From positions 62,001-126,000 of the forward strand of contig OZ021722.1 in NCBI GenBank assembly GCA_963978545.1: a DNA stretch of 64,000 nucleotides. The letters run 5' to 3'. This document shows, piece by piece, positions 10,431-22,263 of this stretch. This DNA comes from Linyphia triangularis. Taxonomy: Eukaryota > Arthropoda > Arachnida > Araneae > Linyphiidae. Made by a program: the position numbers and the translations under genes. A model generated the notes under the pieces. The model was not told the DNA's origin and searched no databases. It was given only the letters and a program-made list of their open reading frames with translations. The first letter of the stretch is position 1. Each line of letters opens with the position of its first letter.

Positions 10431-12304
10431 CAGTGGTAGAAGTGGGAAAAAAAAGATGGGGGGACGGCCAAAAGTTGGTGACAAGTGCACCCCCTCAATG
10501 ATACATTTTATAATTTCGTTTCTAATAACAATAAATTTATAACAAATAAATAACAATTAACTAGTAGAAAGGAAACAATTTTCAACACGAACAAGGGTCC
10601 AAAATTGATTGTTATTTTAATGAATATTCTGCGACTTAATTTTTTTACTAGGAAATAAGAGATTAAGTGAATAATTCAACATTATATACATAACTGTTTA
10701 TTTAGATTTAAATATTGCCTCTAAATAAGCATATTCTCATAAAATTAAATTAATAAGGAATTCTAATTTTTTTTTTTTTTAAATACTTTGTCTTTATATT
10801 TTTTCTAGTTCCTCCAAAGTTAAAATTTGACCAAGTGAAAATACCTATATCTTTATACAAAGTAGTATAATACATTTTTATAACACTATGACATAAATAG
10901 TTTTTTTTTCTTCAGTGACTTAAAACTTTTTCTCAGTGTCATTACATTTCGCATTTCCCTACATGCTCGGTATATTTTTTAAAAAGAAAATCTATGCTTA
11001 ATTAATTTTAGTACTATCTAATATCCCATGGCCAGTATTGCTTAATGTTCAAAGAAATTTATAAACAAAATTAGTGATAAAAACTGAAAAATATAGTCAG
11101 GAATAAATAAAAAAAATTATACAATTTTGAATTACATGACTCAGAAGAGTGATAAGAGGAATTTGTTTCAACAATTTTGGCATTGATTTTATACACAAGT
11201 ATTGTATCATGCATTCAAAATTTGAAAGGAAAAAAATTGCAAAATGATATTTTACCTTCTTAAAGGAAATGTTTGCATTTTTCAGCTTTCTCGTTTGGCT
11301 TTATGGATAATTTTTCTTGCACATTTATGAGTTTCACTGGTTTTGTGTTTAAAATTCTGCTTTCTTAAGGATTCTCGTTAATCAAATTCCTTGTCTCCAT
11401 GTGGCAAAATGTTACACCCTACCCATTCGTTAGAAAGTTTCAAACCTTGTTTTTTTCTGGTTCCAAGCTTTTTAGCAGCCTTTTGTATGTGTTGTATCCA
11501 AGTTTTTGTTCTTCACAAGTAAGCCATGGATACTCGTATTTCTGAAGGTGCGTATCATTTTGTGTCCAATACTTTGGATAATCATTACTGCAGTGAGTTT
11601 TTGCTTACTGTTGCTGCCACTCGCTAGATTCTCTCTCCACATGGTCTCTTCAACTTGATGCACTTGCACATTTTCCACTGCTCCTTCCTCAACGTTCTGT
11701 AGCGTATCGGAGTCATTTTTCTTACAGTTTTGAAGCCAAATATATCAACTTCATCTTGTTCTCTACTAGATGGATTACGAATACAAATGCCGTTTAGAAT
11801 CAGAAGTAAGAGTTAATGGTTAAGTTGGAGGAATACACGGTTTTCTACTAATAATCAACAAAACACAAAGCATTTTAAAGTAAATGGTCGAGGACAAAAC
11901 AGGAAATGATAGTGCAATAAATATGTCTTTTTCTATCCACTCCTCAATAATCCCAGACAACGGGCCCCTAAACTTTCCGCACATTTCCAGAAAAATCGAC
12001 TGAATCTGCTTTAAACAAAACAAAAATGAAAGTATAAAAAATAACAAACAGCCAGAAAAAGCAGAAATAATGAAAGTGGTTAATTCTATTTTTCCCCCCT
12101 CCTCTTTTAGTTTTTAGACTGATTGAATGTTTTTTAAAATTGGGGAATAGATTTCGGTAGTTTTAGAAGTGGGGGGATGGATTTCAGTGGTTTTAGAAGT
12201 GGGGGGATGGATTTCAGTGTTTTTAGAAGTGGGGAGACGCATGGGTATTTTGTGGACAAGTGGGGGGACGCGTCACCCCGCGTCTACCCACACTTCTAGC
12301 ACTG
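10431..12304. mobile_element. Non-autonomous hAT transposon, 1874 bp
   Basis: The ends are CAGTGGTAGAAGTGGG on the left and the inverse of CAGTGCTAGAAGTGTGGG on the right. An exact 8-bp target duplication GGTAGGTC flanks it (10423-10430 and 12305-12312). An 8-bp TSD with CAGTG ends is diagnostic of hAT. Two minus-strand frames inside (11472-11678 and 11820-12047) are not recognisable as transposase. It interrupts the LINE RT between GFRIGRS and STVDNIL. Confidence 0.9.
12140..12270. repeat. hAT subterminal direct repeats
   Basis: Copies of TTTTAGAAGTGGGGGGATGG-like phrases recur about every 30-40 bp, three clear and a fourth altered, next to the right end. Each contains the AGAAGTGGG core of the TIR. 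Subterminal repeats of the TIR core are typical transposase-binding sites of hAT elements. Confidence 0.75.
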
Positions 12305-12598
12305 GGTAGGTCAACAGTGGATAACATCTTGTGCCTTGAAACGCCGTGCGTTTCTGCACAGAAACCATTTGGTTTCTATATTTTTTTATATGGAAAAAGC
12401 ATATGATCGCACAGCAATATATTACACTCCAAGATCTATATTCTTTTGGATTTCGGGGTAATCTCTTAGTTTTTATTTAAAATTTTTTAGCTCTGCGAGA
12501 ATTCCAGGTTCGTATCGGATCTTCTCTCTCAGATCCTTTTATCCAAGAAAGAGGTGTTCCTCAGGGTAGTGTCTTTTTACTATTTTTGCGATCAAAAT
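12305..12598 (+). pseudogene. LINE ORF2 reverse transcriptase, middle piece
   Basis: From the right hAT target duplication the RT continues with STVDNILCLE, then, with frame changes and stops, a GFR-like segment and LREFQVRIGS, and QERGVPQGSV (about 12550-12575), the conserved RT motif before the active site. It stops at the AAAAT target site of the copia element at 12594-12598. The next LINE residues are found at 18383. Confidence 0.8.
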
Positions 12599-13003
12599 TG
12601 ATGTCCAAATTAAACTAAACGTGCATTTAAATTAGAGTTAAGAAGTTGCGAACAAAACATTATAAATGAAAGGCTGATTTTAATCCAGATGAAAATATAT
12701 ACAGATGACAATTACATGGCTTAGTGATTTATCACTACAACGATATGCAAGATACAAAAGAGAAAGTGTACACAAAACGCTTGCCTGTATATATCATCCT
12801 CTACATGAACAGTTGCAGTTAAAACAGATACAGAAATTTGCATATAATAAATAAGTTAACTTTCCTAGAAGTAACTATAAACAACTCAATCTACTCCACT
12901 CAATGTTTATATTTGTAAACAAACTGGTCTGATCAGACTGAATGATGAAAAACCTACTACCCTTAAACACTATGGGTTCCAAAATCCTTTATGTTTTCCA
13001 ACA
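12599..13003 (-). repeat. copia 3' LTR
   Basis: In element orientation it runs TGTTGGAAAAC to TTTGGACATCA, with the usual TG and CA ends. A polypurine tract reading AAAAAGGGGGCC on the minus strand (about 13006-13018) lies just before it. Confidence 0.92.
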
Positions 13004-13456
13004 ATCGGCCCCCTTTTTCATCTTTAGTTGGCAATTACACAATTCATTTACCAAAACATATCTTAAAGAGAACATATGCAAACACTATTTATATAGAAAC
13101 AAACAATAAGTTCATGCAGAAAAAAAAAACAGTCACTAAATGAATAAGCATGAAAAAAAACTTCTAATCAAATACATGACTAAATGTGATCAACGTAGAG
13201 TCAGGAGCAAGAAAGAAAAACAATTCTACAACTAGAGAAATGAGTATTTTATCCAGTAGCAAAGTAACTTACTTAAACTAGCAAAACAAAATTTTACCAT
13301 CCAGAAACACAAAAGCTTTTCTATGCAGTTCTTCTTACCATCAGCTCCAAATTGATCAAAACTATCAACAACCTCACCGTGAATAAAAATCACTTAAATT
13401 CACCTTACAAAAATTTTACCTACCCCGAAAAACACTAAATCGAAACCCCAAAAATT

Positions 13457-15071
13457 TTAAATTTTATACACCTTGTTACAAAATTCAAACAACAAATCCT
13501 TGGTCAAAGGCTTCGTGAAAATATCTGCCAAATTAGACTTACTTTTGACATACTTCAAGTTAAATGTCTTGTCCAATACTAAATTTCTTAAGAAATGATA
13601 TTTTATATTGATGTGCTTAGTTCTATGGTTTTCAACTGGTGAGTTAGAGAAACCAATTGCAGTTTGGTTGTCACATAATAATATACATTCACCAAGATTT
13701 AGATTTAAACTTTCATTGTCTAAAACATTTTTTAACCAGATCAATTCTTTTGCTGCTTCTGCAATAGTAGCATATTCTGCCTCCATAGTAGACAGACTTA
13801 CAAATTTTTGCTTAAAGGTTCTCCAGGAAATAGGAGCTTTATCCACAAAAACAATATAACCTCCCATGGAGACTCGATCATCTCTATTTGCAGCGAAATC
13901 AGAATCTGAATAACATGTTATATTCAAGTTTTGAGCTTTAGACAGTTCAAGTTTATACTCACAAGTATACTTAACATAACCTAATAATTTAAGTAAACTA
14001 TATTCTATCATAGATACCAGTATTTTCTTTAAACTGTGATAATACATTAATAGTATAATTGATATCTGGCCTGGTTCTACTAGCTATAAATGACAAACAT
14101 CTTGTAAGATTTCTATACGGAATATTCGACATTTCTTCTAGCTCTATACTGGTACTTGGAGAATCTGCTTTTGACAACACTTGGCCCTTAGGTATAGGTA
14201 AAGAACTTATAGGATATCTATGATTATCATACAATTTACACACTTTATCAATATATGAATTTTGATGAATATACAGTTTATCCACACACTCCTCAAATTC
14301 AATCCCCAAAAGCTTTTTAGTACTTCCCAATACTTTGAGGTCAAAGTTCTTTTTTAACATATTTATACCTATCTCAATATCTTTCTTAAATTTACCAAAT
14401 AGTATTATATCATTAACATATAATAAAAGTATTAGATTATCGAATTGATGTACAAAGTTACACTAAGTTAATTTACTGAAATTTAAGATCAGCAATGCTT
14501 CATCTACTTCAAAGAACCACTGACGGCTACTCTGATGAAGTCCGTAAAGAGCTTTCTTCAACAGACATACTTTGGTATTGTCTACTTCATAACCCGCAAG
14601 TTGTCTCATATATATAACTTCATTAATTTTAGCATATAAGTAAACATTGTTAACATCTAGTTGAACATGAATCCACTTTAGCATACATACATAAAGAGAA
14701 AAGAACAATCTTATGATAGAAAAGTTTACCACTGGACTAAAAACCTCCTCATAAGACTCTCCCTTAACTTGGCAAAAACCCTGAGCAACTAATCTCGCTT
14801 TATATCGAACTATTTCATTTTTCTCATTCGTTTTTAAATTAAAGACCCATCTATTTCCCAAAATTTGTGCTCCACTAGGTGGTTCGACTAATTCCCAAAC
14901 TTTTCGATCATTTATGACCTGTATTTCTTGGTCCATAGTGGCTTCAGGTGACCTTACGGCGTCTTTATACGATTTTGGAATTTTTATTTCGATTAAATTA
15001 GCTTCATTAGGTGGTTGGCTTAGCTCAGAAACTTTACCAGTTGAATCATCTTTACCGCTAAAACTAAACAT
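13457..15071 (-). pseudogene. copia reverse transcriptase and RNase H
   Basis: From 15071 downward: KSYKDAVRSPEATMDQEIQ, GNRWVFNLKTNE, RYKARLVAQGFCQ and ALYGLHQSSRQW, all standard copia RT blocks. A stop at about 14463 interrupts the frame. The next frame carries the active-site motif as YVND (14409-14420) where copia has YVDD. Then a PDINYTINVLSQF segment and, from 14047, RNase H with SDSDFA, STMEAEYATIAEAAKE, LCDNQTA and ADIFTKPL, ending near 13457. At least two breaks plus an active-site change show it is inactive. Confidence 0.9.
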
Positions 15072-15365
15072 TTTTGTCGCATTCTATATTATTGCAATTA
15101 CAATAACCAATTATGTCATTAAATGACCTTAACCTGATATTAGAGCCTTCTATCCCATAATAAATATCAATTCTACTGCCAGTTGTTCTAGGAACAGCTT
15201 TTCTAATCCAATTTACCTGTAAACACGGAGTTAACCTGGTTAACCCTTATCAGCACTATTAGTAACCCCCTCATCTACTTTAATTTGAGGTTCAAGTCGG
15301 CTAGCTAGCGAGTCTATTATAGGATCCAAATCCTCATCATCCGAGTAATCAGGTACTGAAAAATC

Positions 15366-16658
15366 TTACTCTGGATACCTTCGGGACCTAGGGCCCAGTG
15401 TCGCTTCCACCACACTTTTTGATTCATCGAATCTGACATTTAGGGTTTCAATTAACCGATTTTCGTCTTTAAGCCAAATACAATTTCCCTTAGTTTTCTG
15501 AGCATAGCCCATCATAATACCCAATTTTGCCCTCACATCATGCTTTTTCCTCATTTGCTTTGGAACACTTACATAAGCTTGTCCCCTGAATGTCTTTAAA
15601 TGTGCAACTGATGGTTTCTTGCCCGAGTACAACTCAAACAGCGTTTTGCTATTTCCTTTATGGCACACCCGATTCCACACATAGGTGAAACACAACAATG
15701 CTTTGCCCCAAAACTTATGTGGTAAATCGCTAGAATTCAGAAGAGTTTTAACGCCATCTAAAGCAGTTAAATTATAACATTCCACAATTCCATTAATTTC
15801 TGGTGAATACGGATTAGTCTTCTCGTGTTTAATACCTTGTTTTTCCAAGAAATCGTCAAACTCCTGATTACAAAATTCAAGTCCCCCATCAGTTTCAACA
15901 GTTAGAAAATATTTTTTTAGAAACCCCTCGGTTCTCTTTTGAAATCTTACAAAAATTTGAAAAACGTCAGACTTATTTTTGATTAGAAAAACTACAACTT
16001 TACGCGAGAAGTCATCAATTATACTTAGAAAGTACTTATTTCTTCCCTGGGACAACGTAGGCATTGGCCCACAAACATCCATATGTAACAACTCTAATGG
16101 CTGCTTAGACCTAACATGCCCTACACTTTTAAATAAAACTCTTCTAGTTTTTGACAACTTACAAGGAACACATGATTCCATTTGCCCACTTAACTTTGGA
16201 AGTCCCCTTACACTGTTGTTCTTATTAGTATTTGATACATATTCACAATTTACGTGACAGAACCTTTTATGCCACAATTCATTAATATCGATTTTCTTAC
16301 TATTAGCATATTGGGATGAAACATTACATACAGTATTCACTTCATTATTAGTCAAAAGAGATTTAGTTATATAAAATTTTATATTAGTTAAAAAATACAG
16401 ATTGTTTCTACGATTTGCATAAAACAGTTCATTCCAGTCTTTGTCATAGACCATAACTTTACCCCCGTAACCCACAAAATTAGCACCTGCGTTCCCCAAT
16501 TTTGACCCTGACGGTAAATTACGTCTTAAATTTGGGTTATATAAAACATTTTTTAATACAGTTTCATTGTATTCCCCTTTTAGTTTAACCCTATATTGAA
16601 TAGTTCCAATGCCTTCAATTGGACTATCTTTTTCCCTAACTGCTAACGACATCTGCAT
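15366..16658 (-). pseudogene. copia integrase region
   Basis: 430 codons are open. The order is protease C-terminal part (NVLYNPNLRRNLPSGSKL), the GAG-pre-integrase zinc domain (LWHKRFCHVN and C-x2-C), and the rve core with first Asp in LLHMDVCGPM (about 16085), second Asp in VETDGGLEF (about 15895) and Glu in INGIVECYN (about 15785). Then the LGIMMGYAQKTKG segment follows. The DDE triad appears present, though the residue normally Arg after Glu is Cys. The frame is separated from gag-protease by a stop near 16665. Confidence 0.9.
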
Positions 16659-16670
16659 GTCTTTAACCGA

Positions 16671-17741
16671 TTAAAATTCCAAAAACAACTTTTTGTTGTT
16701 ACAAAAATGTGCCGTAGCGGCTGTATCAAAAACCCAACACTCGTCATTTCCCCCAATACCACTGTTGGCTGCTTCAGGGTTAAGACATATTTCTGTTAAA
16801 CTACATTCCTTATCATAAACACTATTTTTGATTTTTAACTCAGCATTACTGCTTTCGTCAAGAGTATTATGAGAAAAATCTTTAGGTGTGGCATCACAGT
16901 TAGCTATCAAATGACCAAATTGTTTACACCTAAAACACGGACTAATTCTATTATTCTTAGATTTAAACTTAGTACAATAACCTTTGTTTACATTTTGTTT
17001 CACCTCTTTCCTTTTGACATAACCAATCTTAGAATTAAAGTTCAAAAGACTTTTACCTTGCTTGCTTCGGGACTTGACTTCAATGGCAATAGAATCTGCT
17101 TTCCTGGACATATAAGCAGACTCGGTTCTGTTCAAGTCATTTCAAACCAGTTCCAAACGACTCGATTCGAGAATAAGTTCAGATTCTATTTTATTGGCGT
17201 TGAAGTCACCATCATCCCAACGGTAGATCTGCTGGACAGTTTGTTGATATTCTCCATGTAACAACCGAATAAGTTGAAACCCAATGTAAAGATCTTCGAG
17301 TTGATGTCCTGCATCCTTCAATCTAGAGGCGGCCTCCTTTACTCGGCAAATGAATATTCCGATCTCCTCTCCTTGTTGGTACTTTGTTTAAAAAAACTGG
17401 TCAAGAAGCTGTATAACATGAGCCTTATTGATTGGCTCATAGTGTTCTTTTAGAATCTTCCAGGCAACCACACCATCGGTTGTTGCTGAGATTAGAGGTC
17501 TTGGGTCACTGCTCACACTCTGATAGATGAGAGTGTACGCTCTATCGCTCCATAATTTGAAATCTTGTCTTTCCCTCCAAGAACCTTTTTCCTCATCCTC
17601 TTTCGGTACTTCTAATAGATTTTTGTTACCTTCTATAAAGTTCCAGCAACCATAGTGCATGAGCAGAACTTTAGCGTCCACTTTCCAGGTTGTCCAATTG
17701 GCGGACGTCAAGGCTGGCATCGGGTGGCCATGGGAATCCAT
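16671..17741 (-). pseudogene. copia gag and protease active site
   Basis: ATG at 17741 opens a UBN2-type gag (NWTTWKVDAKVLL, AWKILKEHYE). After a frame break near 17388 it continues (LEDLYIGFQLIRLLHGEYQQ) to a stop near 17145, then a CCHC knuckle (CFRCKQFGHLIANC, about 16905-16945) and the protease active site in WVFDTAATAHFCN (about 16690-16730). Copia proteases usually have DSGAS or DTGAT here, so the Gly has become Ala. Confidence 0.85.
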
Positions 17742-17960
17742 CTTGAGTTACGGCCCCTGTCTCTCTCAAAAATGTTCCGATCACCAAAGACGATATTTCA
17801 TAAAGGAAAAGAACAAGCTGGCTTCAGCTTTCAAATATTAACAGTCAGTTCATCACTTCATCAGTCTAAAAAAAACACGTTGTTGAACATTAAGTCCCAC
17901 ATAAACATGCTGACAGATCCGCAACACCATAGCGGTTAGTTCACATTGGCGGGCATAATG

Positions 17961-17973
17961 TGGCCCATAACCA
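17961..17973 (-). promoter_or_regulatory. copia primer-binding site, initiator-Met tRNA anticodon arm
   Basis: Directly after the 5' LTR the minus strand reads TTGGTTATGGGCCA. This pairs with GGCCCATAACC, the anticodon stem-loop of eukaryotic initiator tRNA-Met. Priming from an internal iMet fragment rather than from the tRNA 3' end is known for Drosophila copia. Confidence 0.75.
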
Positions 17974-17974
17974 A

Positions 17975-18377
17975 TGATGTCCAAACTAAACTAAACGTGC
18001 ATTTAAATTAGAGCTAAGAAGTTGAGAACAAAACATTATGAAGATAGGCTGATTTTAATCCAGATGAAAATATATACAGATGACAATTACATGCTTAGTG
18101 ATTTATCACTACAGCGATATGCAAGACATGAAAGAGAAAGTGTACACAAAACACTTACCTATTTATATCATTCTCTACATGAACAGTTGCAGTTAAAACA
18201 GGTACTGAAATTTGCATATAATAAATAAGTTAACTTTCCTAGAAGTAACTATAAACAACTCAACCTAGTCCACTCAGTGTTTACGTTTGTAAATGAACTG
18301 GTCTGATCAGACTGAATGATGAAAAACCTACTACCCTTAAACACTATGAGTACCAAAATCCTTTATGTTTTCCAACA
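17975..18377 (-). repeat. copia 5' LTR
   Basis: Partner of 12599-13003. It differs by scattered substitutions and a few 1-bp indels, and both have TG...CA ends. Small open frames inside it are not genes. Confidence 0.92.
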
Positions 18378-18382
18378 AAAAT

Positions 18383-19954
18383 CAATGGCATATTAAATCA
18401 ATTGCCACCATCTGTACAGGGTAACTTGTATGTGGATGACCTGAGCATTCAATGCCAAGTCAAAGATATAGAGACAACTATAATCTGCGGTTTCTCTCTT
18501 GACTAAGTGGAGTGTTGAAAATGGTTTTAGCTTCTCAGTTCAAAAGACATCCTGTGTTCACTTCTGTAGATGACGAAATCTGTATCATGACCCAAACATC
18601 TATCTGGGAGCAACCAGGATTGCTGTCGTTGATTCAGTAAGGTTCCTCGGACTGATATTTGACAAGAAGCTTACATTCTCACCTTATGTTCAGCATTTGT
18701 GATTGTCTTTCAATAAAAAGCTCAACTTACTAAAGGTTCTTTCCAATACAACTTGGGGAGCGGACAGAACTTCCATTTTGAATGTTTATTGAGCTGTAAT
18801 TCGCTCCAGATTGAACTATGGATGTGCCATTTATGGCTCAGCACATCCATCTGTATAGCTCAAGCTCGAACCAATCCACAATCAAGTTATGCAAATCTGT
18901 TCCGCAGCATTTCGCACCTCACCAGTTAAAAGCCTCAATAATGCGTGACATAAACCACCTTTGGCTTCCATACACAGTTATTTGTCTGTACGGTTGTATT
19001 ACCGCATCTTAAGTCATCCAGATAACCCATTTGTAAGATTCCCTTTTAGACAGATCATTTGACCGCCTTTTTAATAATCGCCTATCTTGCATCCCCACTT
19101 TTGGGGTTCACATGAGGAACTCTCTGAGTGGCACACCACTTCATACCATAGAAATCGCTGAGCATCCTTCTTTTATTGTTGCACCATGGAGGAAAATGAA
19201 TTTCTCTATTTTTCCTGGTTTTACTGGGTATAATAAATCTTGCCCTGACCCAGCTATTTATCAACATGTTTTTAAGTCTCATCGTCACCACTTCAGAAAC
19301 CATACCGCCATTTACACGGATGGTTCTAAATCACCTGGCCATGTTGGCTGTGCCTTTGTGTGTGGCCCTGATACCTTTAGTTTCTCATTACCATCTTTTA
19401 TTTCTATTTTTACTGCGGAGTCATTAGCTTTATACAGAGCATTAAAATTCGTTTCCAATCAATCAGTTGGTAATTTTATTTTGTACACGGATTCCCAAAG
19501 TGTCAGCCTCTTTATCATCAGATTGTCGAAGGCAATGTTTAGCATCACCATTCATAAAAAACTCAAACGTCGTGATTTTGGTATTACTTTTTGTTGGATA
19601 CCGGACCTCATAGGAATTGCTGGTAATGAACTGGCTGACCAAGCAGCTAAAAATTCCACGTCTCCTTTTAAGATACGCTCTCCTACGATGACCTTCGTAA
19701 GTGTGTGCGAGACATTGTGTGGAAGGATTGGAGTAGGCGAGCAAACAGCAAGCTTTTTAAAGTACATCCAACTATCTCACTACTTCTGTCATTGCCATGC
19801 AGGTGGAATGGTGTACTGTTTACACGACTTCGAATCGGCCCTTCAAGACTCGAACACAGACACTTATTGTTGGGCGAAACGGCTTCAGTTTGCCAAAATT
19901 GTCAGCAACCCCTGAGCATTAGTCACATTTTACCATCCTATTTTATCTGATGTC
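18383..19954 (+). pseudogene. LINE ORF2: RT active site, RNase H, C-terminus
   Basis: Resumes after the copia insertion with NGILNQLPPSVQGNLYVDD; the RT motif YVDD is intact at 18429-18440. Multiple stops follow. From about 19290 an RNase H domain is open: AIYTDGSKSPGHVGCAF (first Asp), TAESLALYRALKF (Glu), LYTDSQSV (Asp) and WIPDLIGIAGNELADQAAK (His usually in WIPGH is replaced; last Asp present). A final frame has TRLRIGPSRLEHRHLLLGE with a C-x2-C-x7-H finger, the usual Jockey C-terminus, to about 19950. Confidence 0.85.
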
Positions 19955-20180
19955 ACCCACCTCATTCATCTCTTTTTCTGTTTTTAAATTACGCAGGATA
20001 CTTGTCCAAGTTATAATCATGCTTTTTTTTTATGACTTTTTATTTAATTTTAAATAGCTTCAGTTTTATTTTTCTCTCAAGTTGATTCTTGTCACTTTTA
20101 GTGTCATAAATTGGTCAGACTGTTTGTTCGGTGCAGCTTGGCCCTAGCTAACCAGTAAATTTCAACCAACCAACCAAACA

Positions 20181-21734
20181 TTAAAGAAGAATAATTTAAT
20201 TTTAATCTAGAAAGTATGGGTTATGTAAAATGTATTTGCTTTGTTTTGTATTACTTGAAAACACTTCAATGTATATGTAGGTGATGTATAAATAAATTGC
20301 AAAAATATTGATGACATGTGACAAATATAGGATGAGATTCATGGACATTATTTTTTATACAGAGAAGTACTAAACTTAAGGCTGGGCTAAATACTCCCCT
20401 TCCACAGAAATGTTCTAGTTGTGCCCCTGTCTGGGCAACAAGGAAATAAATCGTAATATTCAGTGATGTCCATTAGGAAAATAATCAAGTTGTACACTTG
20501 TGTTTTAATATTTTGGAGTCTGCAAATTTCAAATTCATAATTGTTTCTTTTATCATAGATGTTGTAATAAAGAATGTTATTTTAGTAATCGTGATAAAGA
20601 GACCTAAAAAATTGGTGTTGTGATTATCTTTATTAGTTTTTTTGAGTGTCATGTTTTTTTGGATCAAAATCCAAGTCAAATTCTTGGCTATTTTTGGTGT
20701 TAAAACATACATACCCATCAACATACCTGAAAATTAAAAATGTTTTAGTATGATAAGTTTTTTAAATTGGTGTAATATGTGTTAGCATTTGCTGTGGAAG
20801 ATGAACTTTCTTGTGTTATTCCCTGTATTTATTAAAAAATGCTATTACCATTGTAAATATAGTTCTCTTTCAATGCTACGTCTATGAGATAAAAGTATTT
20901 TGAATGGTTATGTTTTTCAAGTTGTATTCCTCGAAGAGATTTTTTGAAACAAATTCTATATTCAGTTCTACATTCTAAACAGCTCTAGAATGTCTATTCT
21001 AAACAGCACAATTCGCTTAAATTGATCTTCAAAATCATAACTGCTAACCAAATGCACCTTAATGTATTTAGTTTTGGTGATAAGTTGTTGGCTGTTTTTA
21101 ATAATAGTGGAGTTATTTTCAATGTTAGAGAAATTATGCAACAAGATTTAAAAACTTAACAAAATATTTTATTTATCATCATGAATGGTGAATAAACCAT
21201 CATCATGGCGAAAGAATGTCAACATGATCCAGTGTAAGTGAGAAAAAAGAATATTTAGTCAATATTTCAGACATATACTTAGCATCTAGATGAATGCTGA
21301 CATTCGCCAAATATCGATCGTCTTTCTCAGTAACATATATATACTTCATTGCCAATAATCCCTTTTCCTTTTAATGTATAATTATGTTGATGAATTGCTT
21401 TAACCTTCGATTTTTTGCTGCTAAGGAACACTTTTTAAAAAACAAATGCTGTGCAAAGAAAAATATGAGTTTAAAAATGAACTTGCCTATTTAATTGACC
21501 TGGATTCCTATCCATACCAAAGTTGTGATAACTTTATCATTAACTGTCTCATATAAAATGTCTTTACTATGTTTCAAGCCATAAGTAGTAAGTGTTATAC
21601 AAACTCTGTTTCTATAATGAGTATATAAGTCAGTAATTGTAACTGAGTATCATAACTATTTGTTTAATTATTGACTCTTTTTTCAACCTGATTGTAACAA
21701 AAATTACTATTTAATTAATCTTTATATATATATA
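20181..21734. other. AT-rich intronic DNA between TEs
   Basis: No supported ORF or TE ends. It finishes in a short TA-rich run at 21723-21734 where the LTR element is inserted. Confidence 0.5.
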
Positions 21735-22240
21735 TGTAATAGAAATCCTTTTTTAGAACCGACAGTTAAATTAATTCCTCTTTCCAAAGCACAAAACCCT
21801 CTTTAATCAATTCATTCAACAACTTATTTAGGATAACTTCCCACGCCAATTTAATGTGTGAGATCTTTGCGGAATCAGCAGTCTTGTTGGTCATTTCCCA
21901 TAATTAGTATTCCGTTCTGGCGCCAATATGCTTGCCTTCTCACTACAATGTTTATTATATAAAATTATTAACTCAGCGTTTCTCACGTTGCCAGATTTTT
22001 TAGATGACTATGTTCTCTGTTCGACATTACTATGTAGGACATTCTATTCCCTGTCAGTATGTTGTAAAGACGTAACTTTAACGCTCTCTCTCTCCGGTTC
22101 ATTCGGTTTATATCTTAATAAATGTGTTTTATTGTTAAAAATGGACTCTTCACTATAGTTCCACGACCACGCTGCAATAACCTTAATTAAAATATTACAT
22201 AAGTCGACAGGATAATCTTTAAAAGTGATAATTCATTACA
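21735..22240 (+). repeat. LARD 5' LTR
   Basis: Begins TGTAATAGAAATCC, ends ATAATTCATTACA. It differs from the right copy by a few substitutions and a missing 10-bp piece (AATGGATTAA) near the end, which argues for a recent insertion. The open frame at 21928-22158 lies within the LTR and is not supported as a gene. Confidence 0.9.
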
Positions 22241-22246
22241 AAAGTC

Positions 22247-22263
22247 GACAGGATTGTCCTGTC
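22247..22263. promoter_or_regulatory. Perfect hairpin just after the 5' LTR
   Basis: GACAGGA-TTG-TCCTGTC is a perfect 7-bp stem with a 3-nt loop starting 7 bp after the LTR. Part of it repeats the AAGTCGACAGGAT phrase found inside the LTR end. No standard TGG-starting primer-binding site is visible here, so the hairpin may overlap an unusual one or a dimerisation signal. This is inference. Confidence 0.45.

Larger units (their letters stand above)
12599..18377 (-). mobile_element. Ty1/copia LTR retrotransposon, 5.78 kb, full-length but dead
   Basis: LTRs lie at 12599-13003 and 17975-18377 and a 5-bp target duplication AAAAT flanks it (12594-12598 and 18378-18382). The domain order on the minus strand is gag, protease, integrase, RT, RNase H, which defines Ty1/copia. 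The LTRs differ at roughly two dozen positions by eye, so the insertion is not recent. It cuts the LINE RT between IKI and NGILNQ. Confidence 0.95.
8300..20180 (+). mobile_element. Jockey-like LINE with two nested insertions
   Basis: The parts in order are: a GC-richer 5' region from about 8300-8540, ORF1 with CCHC knuckles (8929-9987), an ORF2 remnant lacking endonuclease, reverse transcriptase in three pieces (10180-10430, 12305-12598, 18383 onward), RNase H (about 19290-19665), a Cys-containing C-terminus, and a short 3' UTR ending in CAACCAACCAACCAAACA at about 20180. Removing a hAT element (10431-12304) and a copia element (12599-18377) restores the order of RT motifs. The 5' boundary is uncertain. 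Many stops and frame changes mark it as dead. Confidence 0.82.

Noticed and set aside
11472..12047. hAT transposase on the minus strand
   Set aside because: The two short frames show no hAT dimerisation or catalytic motif that I recognise.
18022..18228. 68-codon ORF
   Set aside because: Lies wholly within the copia LTR.
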